Part shown: one piece after another, positions 26,120-32,873 of the stretch | Numbering within the stretch: position 1 is the first letter of the stretch | Layout of the letters: the number at the start of each line of letters is the position of its first letter | IMG/VR virus record: IMGVR_UViG_3300032311_000652 | Span: 1-32,873 of that record | DNA length: 32,873 nucleotides | DNA from: a virus | Direction: 5' to 3' (one strand) | Translations under genes and position numbers: made by a program | The notes under the pieces: model-generated | Told to the model about the DNA's origin: nothing | Databases searched by the model: none | Seen by the model: only the letters and a program-made list of their open reading frames with translations

Positions 26120-26701
26120 TTAACATCTTTCTATAACTAATAACCCGTTATTATTTTGATAAAAATCTGCCATTTTCCATTGCTTTTTATTATAAGCTAG
26201 AAATTCTTCTATGGCATATGATAGACCAGGTATAATTAAATTAGGTCTACCATAAACTTCTCCAAAACGACCCCAAGTTATTACATCGTGAAATACTATA
26301 TATTTATTAACTTTAGAAGCGTGAATATGAAGTTCTTGTTTTAATTGATAATAGTGGTGCTCTGTATCAATAAACAATAAGTCTGTTTGTTCTATATCTA
26401 CAGCTAGTACGTCTGCTAATTCAAACTTAAAGTCAATATCTAACTCTTTACAAATAGACTCTACATCCGCAAGAGATAGCCCTGCTATAGCATCGGCAGA
26501 GTGTAAGTCTGGGTGACTAATATCATAAGACCTTAAGACTTTAGGCTTACCAGCGACAAAAGCCCAAGTACTAGTAGGAGCTCTTACCCCAAACTCAGTA
26601 ATATGGTCACACTTTTCAGCATAACTTTTTAATGTTAAAATATGCTCATTAATATCAGAAGGAGTTTCACTAACTACCTTGATAATTTCATCAATATTCA
26701 T
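26120..26701 (-). CDS. class I SAM-dependent methyltransferase-like protein, 193 aa
   Basis: The strand-loop ITEFGVRAPTSTWAFVAGKP takes the place of the SAM-binding ExGxxxG motif. LLFIDTEHHYYQLKQELHIH with KYIVFHDVITWG matches the CmcI/cephalosporin-hydroxylase-like and sugar O-methyltransferase families (Methyltransf_24), with a metal-binding Asp/His set. It probably methylates a sugar hydroxyl of the cassette product. GGAG sits seven bases before ATG. Confidence 0.75.
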   Translation of the reverse strand: MNIDEIIKVVSETPSDINEHILTLKSYAEKCDHITEFGVRAPTSTWAFVAGKPKVLRSYDISHPDLHSADAIAGLSLADVESICKELDIDFKFELADVLAVDIEQTDLLFIDTEHHYYQLKQELHIHASKVNKYIVFHDVITWGRFGEVYGRPNLIIPGLSYAIEEFLAYNKKQWKMADFYQNNNGLLVIERC

Positions 26702-26704
26702 ATA

Positions 26705-27472
26705 TTAGCTCCAGTCATCTTCTAATTCAATAGAGTCATAAATAGCTCTCCAATTAATTCTAGGAGTTAGACAATTTTCAGTTAGATGAGCAGACATACC
26801 TGGAACAGGGCAAATAGCACCTGATTTAGCATAAGCTTCCCAAGTAAAACTATCAGAGTTAAATATAGCATTTTGTTTAAGAAGCTTCATATGCTGCTGC
26901 CAAACAGCACCAAGAGCAGAAGTAACTCCTGTACAAGAAGGAATAGTTCTCCAATGTGAATATTCATTCAGTAGAAGTTCACAGTTCCTACTTCTATCTA
27001 GTGTATAACGGTCTGGATAATCATAAGAGGTAACAAACCCTTTCCATCCATCTTTATAAACAGATTTCATAGCAGGAAGTGCATTAGGAAGATGTAGGAA
27101 ATCATCATTACATAGATAGTGTACGTCATTTGGATATTTCTTAGTAGTCTCATCCATTAGATTAGCAAAGACAGTATAGTGAAAACGCCTATGGTCCATG
27201 ACATGACCAATAGTATCTTCTACGGCTGCATCAATAGGAGTAATTTGACATTCATACAAACTTACGTTAGGAGTTTTACAGTTAGCTACTAGCCAATCTA
27301 AAGTAGACTGTCTGACTTTATCCCAACAGATAATAATTGTATCTTCTACAGTGATAGAAGCTTGTACTGATAACCAGCACTTACGTAGCATCTCACGCTT
27401 ATCTTTGCCTTCCCACCGTTTTGCAAAACTTAGAGTATCTTGTACTTCACTAACTCTCCAATAAATAATCAT
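26705..27472 (-). CDS. glycosyltransferase-like protein, 255 aa
   Basis: MIIYWRVSEVQDTLSFAKRW opens the protein; a strand VEDTIIICWDKV, then YECQITPIDAAVEDTIGHVM and HYLCNDDFLHLPNALPAM, resemble GT-A glycosyltransferases, with the NDDF standing for the DxD metal site. It continues with GWKGFVTSYDYPDRYTLD. I recall similar proteins in marine myoviruses annotated as glycosyltransferases. Its start TAATATG follows the deaminase stop directly. Donor and acceptor unknown. Confidence 0.7.
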   Translation of the reverse strand: MIIYWRVSEVQDTLSFAKRWEGKDKREMLRKCWLSVQASITVEDTIIICWDKVRQSTLDWLVANCKTPNVSLYECQITPIDAAVEDTIGHVMDHRRFHYTVFANLMDETTKKYPNDVHYLCNDDFLHLPNALPAMKSVYKDGWKGFVTSYDYPDRYTLDRSRNCELLLNEYSHWRTIPSCTGVTSALGAVWQQHMKLLKQNAIFNSDSFTWEAYAKSGAICPVPGMSAHLTENCLTPRINWRAIYDSIELEDDWS

Positions 27473-27473
27473 A

Positions 27474-27878
27474 TTAATACCTTTTCAATGTTTGATATGT
27501 ACCTTCTAAGTTAGTAGTATAAACAACCTTAGACAGGTTAAAAGACTCAATAGCTTGCATACAACCTTTACAAGGTTTAGCAAGACCTTCTGAGCCGTCT
27601 TTCTTAGTTCTAACAATAAAAAGAGTAGAACCGACTAGTGCATCAGTTCCTACTCTTTTTATAGCATTTTTAATAGCATCTATTTCTGCATGAAGAAAGA
27701 TAGCCTGCGGATGCTTACTAAATTTATTCTGCAAAGGGTGGGTCTTATTTTTATTATGCCCAAAAGAAATAATTTTATTATTTTTTACGACGCACGCTGC
27801 GAGGGTTTGGTTCCCTACACACTGTATGTCTTGAGTGATTTTCTTCAATATAGAGATAAAGCTCTGGTCTTTTTTCAT
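27474..27878 (-). CDS. dCMP/cytidine deaminase-family protein
   Basis: Zinc deaminase motifs are clear: LHAEIDAIKN (His ligand and catalytic Glu) and KPCKGCMQAI (two Cys ligands). The N-terminal TLAACVVKNNKIISFGHNKN is the usual substrate loop of deoxycytidylate deaminases, which supply dUMP to thymidylate synthase; this fits with ThyX in the window. The start is uncertain: ATG 27878 gives 134 aa, and an in-frame GTG at 27920 gives 148 aa. Either start overlaps the upstream small membrane gene by 100 bases or more. Confidence 0.85.
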   Translation of the reverse strand: MKKDQSFISILKKITQDIQCVGNQTLAACVVKNNKIISFGHNKNKTHPLQNKFSKHPQAIFLHAEIDAIKNAIKRVGTDALVGSTLFIVRTKKDGSEGLAKPCKGCMQAIESFNLSKVVYTTNLEGTYQTLKRY

Positions 27879-27981
27879 CTGGACAAACCAAGTTGTAAGT
27901 TGCGGATTCGGTGGCTTCACCTATTGAAATACATATAAATAATATCATAAAAAATAACAATAGTGCAAGAAAAAATTCCAT
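27778..27981 (-). CDS. possible 67-aa membrane-anchored protein overlapping dCMP deaminase
   Basis: MEFFLALLLFFMILFICISI is a strong membrane segment or signal anchor. It is followed by a polar tail with two Cys (TYNLVCPDEKRPELYLYIEE ... TVCREPNP) and a basic end. It starts one base after the upstream stop. Doubt comes from the large out-of-frame overlap with the deaminase and from a promoter-like TTGCAC-18-TATTAT inside its first codons (27942-27971 approximately). It could be a small spanin- or antiholin-like protein. Confidence 0.5.
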   Translation of the reverse strand: MEFFLALLLFFMILFICISIGEATESATYNLVCPDEKRPELYLYIEENHSRHTVCREPNPRSVRRKK

Positions 27982-27982
27982 G

Positions 27983-28213
27983 TTAGAACTTTTTCTTGGA
28001 TACTAAAGGAGCTAATTCGTCTGCTAGCTTATAAAACATCATAGCTGAAGTTTCTGGACCATTAGCTTTAAGGTAAAATTGCCTAGTTATAGCTAGCAAA
28101 ACTGCAGCGGTTGCTTGTGGATTTCTAGCACTATAAAATTCAACTATTGTATGAAAATCTTTCATAGCTGAAGTTATAATTTCATGTGCTTCATGTGTTG
28201 GTTTTTTATCCAT
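27983..28213 (-). CDS. hypothetical helical protein, 76 aa
   Basis: Start ATG 28213 (MDKKPTHEAHEIITSAMKDF) follows AAGGA; a longer frame would overlap the SprT-like gene. The protein is helical and continues HTIVEFYSARNPQATAAVLL, ending in Lys-rich SKKKF. It is short and amphipathic with no signal peptide. Family not recognised. Confidence 0.68.
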   Translation of the reverse strand: MDKKPTHEAHEIITSAMKDFHTIVEFYSARNPQATAAVLLAITRQFYLKANGPETSAMMFYKLADELAPLVSKKKF

Positions 28214-28223
28214 TATAAATTCC

Positions 28224-28775
28224 TTATGATGCTCGCCTAATTGGTCCAAGTTCTTGAGTGATGGCGATTTTCTTTAAAGCTCTATATCTAATCCCAGTAT
28301 CATTTTGATTTGGCAAAATATTATTTACATAAACTTGCCTAAGAATATAGTAGTGCTTTTTAAAGTCTTCTCCATGAGGTTTATTGGTAGGTATTTTATG
28401 ATAAAATTTATGCCAATATTGAACTGCGTGGGCCATCTCATGGCATAGGACTGCTAAAATCCTGTGTTCAATATTATCAGAATAAAAACCACCAATTACA
28501 GGGTCATCATCATAAGATGAATATTCATAGAATCTATATACATTAGTAGGTTGTGTATAGTTATATAAGGCAATATTTATGCCAGGAACCCATATACCAT
28601 CTACTTTATAAATACCGCCTCTACAACGAGTTCTAGATTTAGAAAAGTCAAACTTAATCATACCTAGCTCAAAATTAGAACACGACTCATAGGGCCAAGT
28701 CCTAATAAAAGATTCCATATCTCGTACTTTAGAGTTACCCCAGGCAATCCAAGAAGCTTTTTCAAGACTATTCAT
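28224..28775 (-). CDS. SprT-like zinc metallopeptidase, 183 aa
   Basis: AVLCHEMAHAVQYWHKFYHK carries the HExxH zinc motif (His112, Glu113, His116), and the third ligand is probably in KPHGEDFKKHYYILRQ, the order found in SprT/Spartan-like proteases. The N-terminal region contains a strand-rich part before the motif. Cellular relatives clear DNA-protein crosslinks; phage ones are uncharacterised. The ATG overlaps the stop of the upstream zinc-finger gene (ATGA), so the two are coupled. Confidence 0.85.
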   Translation of the reverse strand: MNSLEKASWIAWGNSKVRDMESFIRTWPYESCSNFELGMIKFDFSKSRTRCRGGIYKVDGIWVPGINIALYNYTQPTNVYRFYEYSSYDDDPVIGGFYSDNIEHRILAVLCHEMAHAVQYWHKFYHKIPTNKPHGEDFKKHYYILRQVYVNNILPNQNDTGIRYRALKKIAITQELGPIRRAS

Positions 28776-28951
28776 TTTTTACCTATAGATTTAATGTTAT
28801 CACGAGTAATAAGCTGGTAGGGGCCTTTATTATAAGAAATAGACACAGTATATTGTTTTTGCCCCTCTCCATGAGAGAGACAAGTACGATACCCAAGTTT
28901 AGCACGTTTATCGCTAAACTCTTCTCCACAAACTCTACAATAATTTTTCAT
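28772..28951 (-). CDS. 59-aa zinc-finger protein
   Basis: Encodes MKNYCRVCGEEFSDKRAKLG then YRTCLSHGEGQKQYTVSISY: CxxC plus C-x-x-H form a compact zinc finger, and the tail NKGPYQLITRDNI is strand-like. Such short zinc-finger proteins are frequent in T4-like phages. GAGG is six bases before ATG. It is the first gene after the structured leader at 28962-29055 and is coupled to the SprT-like gene. Confidence 0.82.
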   Translation of the reverse strand: MKNYCRVCGEEFSDKRAKLGYRTCLSHGEGQKQYTVSISYNKGPYQLITRDNIKSIGKK

Positions 28952-28961
28952 AGATAGCCTC

Positions 28962-29055
28962 GTAGTTATTAATAGTTAATTTGTAATAATCTCCAATACG
29001 TCAGTTTATGTAACATTACAAATAGTATGACAGAGACGATGCGAGATATAACTAC
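28962..29055 (-). promoter_or_regulatory. structured 5' leader of the zinc-finger/SprT operon
   Basis: Outer stem GTAGTTAT/ATAACTAC (28962-28969 with 29048-29055) and inner stem TTTGTAAT/ATTACAAA (28980-28987 with 29015-29022), both perfect 8 bp, lie between the promoter and the ribosome-binding site (GAGG at about 28958-28961). The outer stem ends right at that GAGG. Confidence 0.62.
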
Positions 29056-29067
29056 AAATTATTTTAT

Positions 29068-29096
29068 ATAATAACACGAATAAGGCTTTAATCCAA
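29068..29096 (-). promoter_or_regulatory. sigma70-type promoter
   Basis: Minus-strand -35 TTGGAT (29091-29096), 17-base spacer, -10 TATTAT (29068-29073). Heads the long operon that runs down to MazG; no other clear promoter was seen down to 23307 except one inside the 67-aa gene. Confidence 0.83.
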
Positions 29097-29117
29097 GAAG
29101 TTTATTTTTTACAAAGG

Positions 29118-29798
29118 TTATTCATCCCCATAAATATGTAGAATATCTTTAATAGCAGGATGTCTTTCAACGTCACTAGGTTTGAAAGCTATAGTACTAA
29201 TATAAGAAGATTCCATAGTTTTTTCTTTTTGTAAAAAGTCTTGTAATCCATTTAAGTTCTTTTGGTCATTTTGCTGTAAATCACCTGTTATCACTATTCT
29301 ACTCTTATCACCGAGCCTAGTTAATAGAAGCTTCATCTGATTAACAGTAGCATTTTGCATTTCATCTGCTACAATCCAAGCATTCTTAAAAGTACGACCT
29401 CTCATATAAGCTAGAGGTGATATTTCAATTTTTTCACATTTAATTAAGTAATCAATATGTTCTTTACTAAAATGCTCTTTAAATACGTCCATTATAGGCC
29501 TAACCCATGGGTCCATTTTTTCTTCTAGAGTACCAGGTAGAAAACCATGCTCTTCGTCTACTGATACAGCGGGTCTCGTAATAACAATTTTATTAAAAAG
29601 TTTTCTCTCAAAAAACTCTATTCCTTTTTCTACTGCAAGAAGAGTTTTACCTGTTCCAGCAGGACCAGTAGCAAATACATAATTTTTACTGAAGTCATTA
29701 AGATATGTTAAGTATAATTCTTGATTTGGATTTTTAGCTTTAATTTTATTATTAAAGTTAGTTATTTCGTATACTTTACCAGAAGACCTTCTACCCAT
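29118..29798 (-). CDS. phoH: PhoH-like ATPase, 226 aa
   Basis: Start ATG 29798 (MGRRSSGKVYEITNF) follows AGGAG. The P-loop is ATGPAGTGKTLLAVEKG (Lys51), then TRPAVSVDEEHGFLPGTLEE and IVADEMQNAT (Walker B), TRLGDKSRIVITGDLQQND (sensor): the full PhoH signature. PhoH-like ATPases are a marker of large marine phages; in bacteria they belong to the phosphate regulon and act as RNA helicase-type ATPases. A terminator precedes the gene by about 20 bases. Confidence 0.93.
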   Translation of the reverse strand: MGRRSSGKVYEITNFNNKIKAKNPNQELYLTYLNDFSKNYVFATGPAGTGKTLLAVEKGIEFFERKLFNKIVITRPAVSVDEEHGFLPGTLEEKMDPWVRPIMDVFKEHFSKEHIDYLIKCEKIEISPLAYMRGRTFKNAWIVADEMQNATVNQMKLLLTRLGDKSRIVITGDLQQNDQKNLNGLQDFLQKEKTMESSYISTIAFKPSDVERHPAIKDILHIYGDE

Positions 29799-29814
29799 TA
29801 ATATACTCCTATAA

Positions 29815-29851
29815 AACAAAAAATCTCTGCCTATTTTTATAAGCAGAGATT
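29815..29851 (-). terminator. intrinsic terminator upstream of phoH
   Basis: Perfect 9-bp stem (arms 29822-29830 and 29843-29851, AATCTCTGC and complement), 12-base loop, then TTTTTTGTTTT on the minus strand. It ends a short transcription unit that starts at 29935-29963. Confidence 0.85.
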
Positions 29852-29868
29852 ACATTGAGTTTTTCTAA

Positions 29869-29928
29869 TTAAGATTTGACAAATAAATGTTTACCCCAAA
29901 CTTTTTTAAAAGAGGTTCTACGCCTCAT
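29869..29928 (-). CDS. possible leaderless 19-aa peptide in a mini transcription unit
   Basis: ATG at 29928 coincides with the predicted transcription start of the promoter at 29935-29963 and encodes MRRRTSFKKVWGKHLFVKS, a very basic peptide. There is no ribosome-binding site. The unit ends at the terminator 29815-29851, about 110 bases in all. It may instead be a small RNA with a 5' GAGGC/GCCTC-like hairpin. Confidence 0.4.
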   Translation of the reverse strand: MRRRTSFKKVWGKHLFVKS

Positions 29929-29934
29929 TTCTGT

Positions 29935-29963
29935 ATAATAACAAAAATAAGAGTCTTTAGCAA
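29935..29963 (-). promoter_or_regulatory. sigma70-type promoter
   Basis: Minus-strand -35 TTGCTA (29958-29963), 17-base spacer, -10 TATTAT (29935-29940). Confidence 0.82.
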
Positions 29964-29974
29964 TATAAAAAATC

Positions 29975-30166
29975 TTAAAAAGAAGCTGACTTAGTTGAAT
30001 AAGAAACATTATCAGTAAGAATTATTTGATAAACATTTGAGTCATCAAAAAAATTAATATGACATTCTACGCAACTTATAACTTCTTCTTTTTTATGACT
30101 AGGAATAACCCAGCGTTTCTGTAAATTTTGACACGCTGGGCATTTATCGACTATTGTGTAATACAA
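29975..30166 (-). CDS. 63-aa zinc-ribbon protein, probable TTG start
   Basis: DKCPACQNLQKRWVIPSHKK and VISCVECHINFF give two Cys pairs (CPAC and CVEC), a zinc ribbon. A TTG at 30166, two bases after the holin stop, gives MYYTIVDKCPACQ; the in-frame extension to 30280 lies wholly within the holin gene and is not credible. AAAGG 12 bases upstream is a weak ribosome-binding site. Function unknown. Confidence 0.6.
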   Translation of the reverse strand: MYYTIVDKCPACQNLQKRWVIPSHKKEEVISCVECHINFFDDSNVYQIILTDNVSYSTKSASF

Positions 30167-30168
30167 TA

Positions 30169-30453
30169 TTATTCTGTACCTTTCATTTTCTCCTGACCAC
30201 GTGACCACGCAGTAACGCCAAGAACGGCTCCCATAGCTAGATGATACATTCCACCGCCTTGTAGGGTTAGTGGTGTCCACATACCAACTGCCTGACCTGG
30301 ATTTAAATACTGTAGCACATTATATAGTACAGGACCTAAAACAAAATCAAATAAACAAGTTACCATATATGTCCATCCCATAGCTGGACGCCATTTTTTT
30401 ACCATCCAGTCTTCTGCTGGTTTTACTTCTACTATTTCTTGTTGTTCTGCCAT
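30169..30453 (-). CDS. phage holin (3TM type), 94 aa
   Basis: WMVKKWRPAMGWTYMVTCLF opens the family signature, followed by two further hydrophobic stretches (VLGPVLYNVLQYLN and MYHLAMGAVLGVTAW), with a charged C-terminus. This matches the three-transmembrane holin family (HP1/Phage_holin_3 type) that forms the inner-membrane lesion at lysis. AAGGAG precedes ATG. No endolysin gene is recognisable next to it in this window. Confidence 0.85.
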   Translation of the reverse strand: MAEQQEIVEVKPAEDWMVKKWRPAMGWTYMVTCLFDFVLGPVLYNVLQYLNPGQAVGMWTPLTLQGGGMYHLAMGAVLGVTAWSRGQEKMKGTE

Positions 30454-30470
30454 TTTTTATTCTCCTTTTA

Positions 30471-31772
30471 TTAAGCTAATTCTTCCCAATCTAAAGCAGC
30501 TAATACTTTATCGTTATTAGCTATTGATTCAATAGCTACTGTCATAGTAGTAGATGTATTAGATATACTATTAGATAATAATTGATATCTAAATAATTGA
30601 GAATCTAATTGTATAGTAGGACTAGTACTACCTGTAGATACAAAGTACCCTTGTATTAAATTAGTAGCATTAGCTGTCGACATAGTAGCATTAGCGTTAG
30701 CATTATACTCAACTATTGAATTATTTCCTACAGGCTGCCAATTAGCTCCTATAATATCTGCATTAGAAATAAAAATATATCTAAAATCACTTGCAGTAGT
30801 TCCTACTAAAGAAAGTTGTTTTGGAAGAGCAATACTATCTAAGTTACCTGCTTTTAATCTTAAAGATACTGCTGGGTATAAAATATCTTTTAAGGGTAAA
30901 ATTTTAGGATTACTTACTTGCAACCCTATTGTTCTTGGAGTACCTGCTAATTCATAACCACCTTCAGAAATAACAGTAGTACAGATTTGTTTAAAAGTAG
31001 CATTAGAAGTGAGAGTATTAGTAGCTTCTATTTCACATCTAACAGGTAAAGATGCAGTTGTCATATAAACATCTGATTCTGAATTAGCATGATGAAAAAC
31101 GTGACATACTATATACTGTCCATTAATTATAAAACCACAACGTACAGAACCTACACCTAACCATTCAATATCAGACCAAAATATTTGTGTTTTAGATATA
31201 TCTAAGGTAATAGAACTTAAATTTCTGTCTGTACCATCAAGACGATTTACGCTCCAATCACTTTGAGGTATTCTTGTATCTACAGCAACTCCTGTAACAT
31301 AAGATCTTTTTACTATATAAAGAGTAGAATTATATAGTTCTAAAAAAATACCATTTTTTGTATTAAAATAACCTATTCTTTGTCTTAAATTATTTTGTGC
31401 TGGAGCCATACAAAAACTATTCATAGTTAATAAACTTTTACCTGGTTGATAGTGCATAACTCTAGTAGTTTCTCTAGTTGCAGAACTTCCAGAAACTGTT
31501 CCAACAGTTAATGCCATAGTAGAAGCGTTAGCTAAATGCGTAATAGAGGATATTCCAGTATTTCCAGAATTCCACTTTAGTGGAACATCTCCATATCTAA
31601 AATTAGAATCAAATAGTGTAAAAGGAGCTGAAATCCTATTTCTTCCAAAGGCGTCTTTAGATAAATTTGTATTTCCATATTTAGAGTATAACCCTATATC
31701 AGCTGTAGATACTACTACTGGTATTTCAGCAGTTGGTGATAGTAATTCATTTTTATTATGGTCATATTTCAC
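30471..31772 (-). CDS. virion structural protein, 433 aa
   Basis: The sequence DAFGRNRISAPFTLFDSNFR, HYQPGKSLLTMNSF, RIGYFNTKNGIFLELYNSTL, DWSVNRLDGTDRN and IFWSDIEWLGVGSVRCGFII matches a structural protein I recall from marine myoviruses and cyanophages, probably part of the tail or baseplate. It is beta-rich, Ser/Thr/Asn-rich and lacks a signal peptide. The start is a GTG with GGAG seven bases upstream. It is followed by the holin gene. Confidence 0.8.
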   Translation of the reverse strand: MKYDHNKNELLSPTAEIPVVVSTADIGLYSKYGNTNLSKDAFGRNRISAPFTLFDSNFRYGDVPLKWNSGNTGISSITHLANASTMALTVGTVSGSSATRETTRVMHYQPGKSLLTMNSFCMAPAQNNLRQRIGYFNTKNGIFLELYNSTLYIVKRSYVTGVAVDTRIPQSDWSVNRLDGTDRNLSSITLDISKTQIFWSDIEWLGVGSVRCGFIINGQYIVCHVFHHANSESDVYMTTASLPVRCEIEATNTLTSNATFKQICTTVISEGGYELAGTPRTIGLQVSNPKILPLKDILYPAVSLRLKAGNLDSIALPKQLSLVGTTASDFRYIFISNADIIGANWQPVGNNSIVEYNANANATMSTANATNLIQGYFVSTGSTSPTIQLDSQLFRYQLLSNSISNTSTTMTVAIESIANNDKVLAALDWEELA

Positions 31773-31784
31773 GTTATTTCTCCT

Positions 31785-31943
31785 CTAACACAATACAGAG
31801 AGTATCACGTTACTTATAAATAATATCTCTCCATATTTCTTCCATAACAATAAACCTGCTAATATAAATAATAAAACAGATATTATATATAATATTTTAC
31901 TTACTATTTGTTCTGAAAATTCCATCCCAGATATATTTATCAT
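31785..31943 (-). CDS. 52-aa membrane protein
   Basis: ATG 31943 follows GGAG by nine bases and gives MINISGMEFSEQIVSKILYI, then a hydrophobic helix VLLFILAGLLLW and a second one ILFISNVILSVLC. The start overlaps the 3' end of the cyclase gene by 47 bases in another frame. Function unknown; lysis or cyclase-associated roles are possible by position only. Confidence 0.6.
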   Translation of the reverse strand: MINISGMEFSEQIVSKILYIISVLLFILAGLLLWKKYGEILFISNVILSVLC

Positions 31944-32873
31944 TTTGGTATACTCCAGGAGGATTAATCTTATACTCTTCAATTCTTTCATTCATCATAT
32001 CGTAGTATTCATCCATATCACCTTTAAAATAAGTTTTTAAAGTTTTAATATAATTTTGGGCCACAGCCCAATTCATATTACGATAGTGATTAATAAAATG
32101 TTTATGGTCTTTAGCTTTTTCTACGCTTTCAAAGTCTTTATCAACGATAGTATATATATTAACACCCTCTGATTTACCTTTAACAGCAAGACAATCAAGC
32201 TCTAAACAAAGATACTCGTCTTTCACATACTCATATGTTTTAGGACCGATTACCATCTTCACATGATAAGGCTTGCTCTGTCCTTCAAGACGACTTGCCA
32301 AGTTAACAGTATCACCCAAACAAGTATAATCAAAACGCTGAGAAGATCCCATATTTCCGACAACAACGCTACCTGTATTAATACCAAGACCCATACCAAA
32401 AGGAGGGACACCTTCGTCAGAAATCTCTCTGTTGAATCTTTCCAAGTCACCTAACATCTCTAAAGCTGTTTTAACTGCGTGTCGTGCGTGCCATTCATCA
32501 TCTAGTGGTGCGTTCCAAAAAGCCATTTGAGCGTCACCAATATATTTATCTAATGTACCATCATTTTGTATTATTTTTGACGTCATAGCTGTCATATAAC
32601 GATTCATAATCTGAGTTAACCCCTGAACGTCGCTTCCGTAATGCTCAGAAATAGTAGTAAACCCACGAACATCAGTAAACATAATTGAAAGTTCACGAGT
32701 CTCACCCCCAAGTCTTAGAAGCTCTGGGTTTTTTTGTAGTTTTTCAACAAGAGCTGGTGACAAATATGTTCCGAATTGTTTTTTAATTTGTTGCTTAAGT
32801 CTAAATTCTCTGGCAAAATTATTAAATATTAAGTGTCCAAATATTATAGAACAGGATATTATTATATAACTAA
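31897..32873 (-). CDS. class III adenylate/guanylate cyclase, C-terminal part
   Basis: The frame is open to the right end of the window, so the N-terminus is missing. A membrane segment (SYIIISCSIIFGHLIF) is followed by REFRLKQQIKKQFGTYLSPA, the standard link to a cyclase domain in CHASE2-type sensors. The catalytic domain has IMFTDVRGFTTISEHY (metal Asp), DKYIGDAQMAFWNAP (adenine-type Lys and second metal Asp) and LGDTVNLASRLEG (Asn and Arg of the transition state). All key residues are present, so it should make cAMP. Cyclases are rare in phages. Confidence 0.88.
   Translation of the reverse strand, partial: SYIIISCSIIFGHLIFNNFAREFRLKQQIKKQFGTYLSPALVEKLQKNPELLRLGGETRELSIMFTDVRGFTTISEHYGSDVQGLTQIMNRYMTAMTSKIIQNDGTLDKYIGDAQMAFWNAPLDDEWHARHAVKTALEMLGDLERFNREISDEGVPPFGMGLGINTGSVVVGNMGSSQRFDYTCLGDTVNLASRLEGQSKPYHVKMVIGPKTYEYVKDEYLCLELDCLAVKGKSEGVNIYTIVDKDFESVEKAKDHKHFINHYRNMNWAVAQNYIKTLKTYFKGDMDEYYDMMNERIEEYKINPPGVYQNDKYIWDGIFRTNSK

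Noticed and set aside
30167-30280. Upstream extension of the zinc-ribbon frame from 30166 to 30280.
   Set aside because: It lies in another frame within the holin gene, whose family match is clear.

Overview
The window is a compact, AT-rich stretch of a large tailed-phage genome. Every gene I can support lies on the minus strand, so the order of transcription runs from high to low coordinates. Phage origin is shown by a holin, a virion protein, PhoH, a thymidylate synthase ThyX, two HNH endonucleases, an endonuclease VII-type nuclease, a DUF932 protein, an AdoMet-decarboxylase homologue and 30 or more tRNA genes. The host is probably an alphaproteobacterium. The tRNA-His has A73 and no G at position -1, a DUF1127 mini-protein is present, and the Omp25-like barrel and Bax-inhibitor/YccA protein look alphaproteobacterial. 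The promoters are sigma70-like (TTGnnn, exactly 17 bases, TAtnaT).

Layout in coordinate order. 1-5981: thyX (cut by the window edge), small proteins, a metallophosphoesterase, DUF932, an HNH nuclease, a YccA/BI-1 membrane protein and a PRTase-like protein, with the first tRNAs. 5994-17456: a tRNA-rich region in which tRNAs alternate with short genes. Many of these genes are envelope-directed: lipoproteins, outer-membrane barrels, an RlpA-like protein, and a signal-peptide protein that joins an apparently circularly permuted SGNH hydrolase to a beta-barrel. A D-amino-acid dehydrogenase and a peroxiredoxin lie next to each other. Stop codons often abut or overlap the next tRNA. 17564-20025: small proteins, a possible tail/neck protein and an AdoMet-decarboxylase-like protein. 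20066-22400: about 2.3 kb with no convincing protein gene, but with four promoters, many hairpins with GNRA loops, one embedded tRNA-Lys and a terminator. I read it as a set of large structured noncoding RNAs. 22412-28951: an operon for nucleotide clean-up (MazG, dCMP deaminase) around a surface-sugar cassette (DegT aminotransferase, LpxA-like acyltransferase, short UDP-sugar dehydrogenase, methyltransferase, glycosyltransferase), then SprT-like and zinc-finger proteins. 29118-32873: PhoH, zinc ribbon, holin, virion protein, a small membrane protein and a class III nucleotide cyclase cut by the window edge.

Two themes stand out. First, transcription is organised as relays: terminators sit directly on the next promoter, and in two cases the -35 element lies inside the terminator hairpin. 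Second, much of the DNA appears to encode RNA: standard tRNAs, odd tRNAs (one with an 82-base insertion in the anticodon loop), structured spacers, structured mRNA leaders, and the 2.3-kb array. One putative RNA of that array carries a 13-base exact copy of the 3' tail of bacterial 16S rRNA, the anti-Shine-Dalgarno region. No database search or folding calculation was run. Family names rest on motifs I can see and on knowledge of the families; RNA folds were paired by eye.
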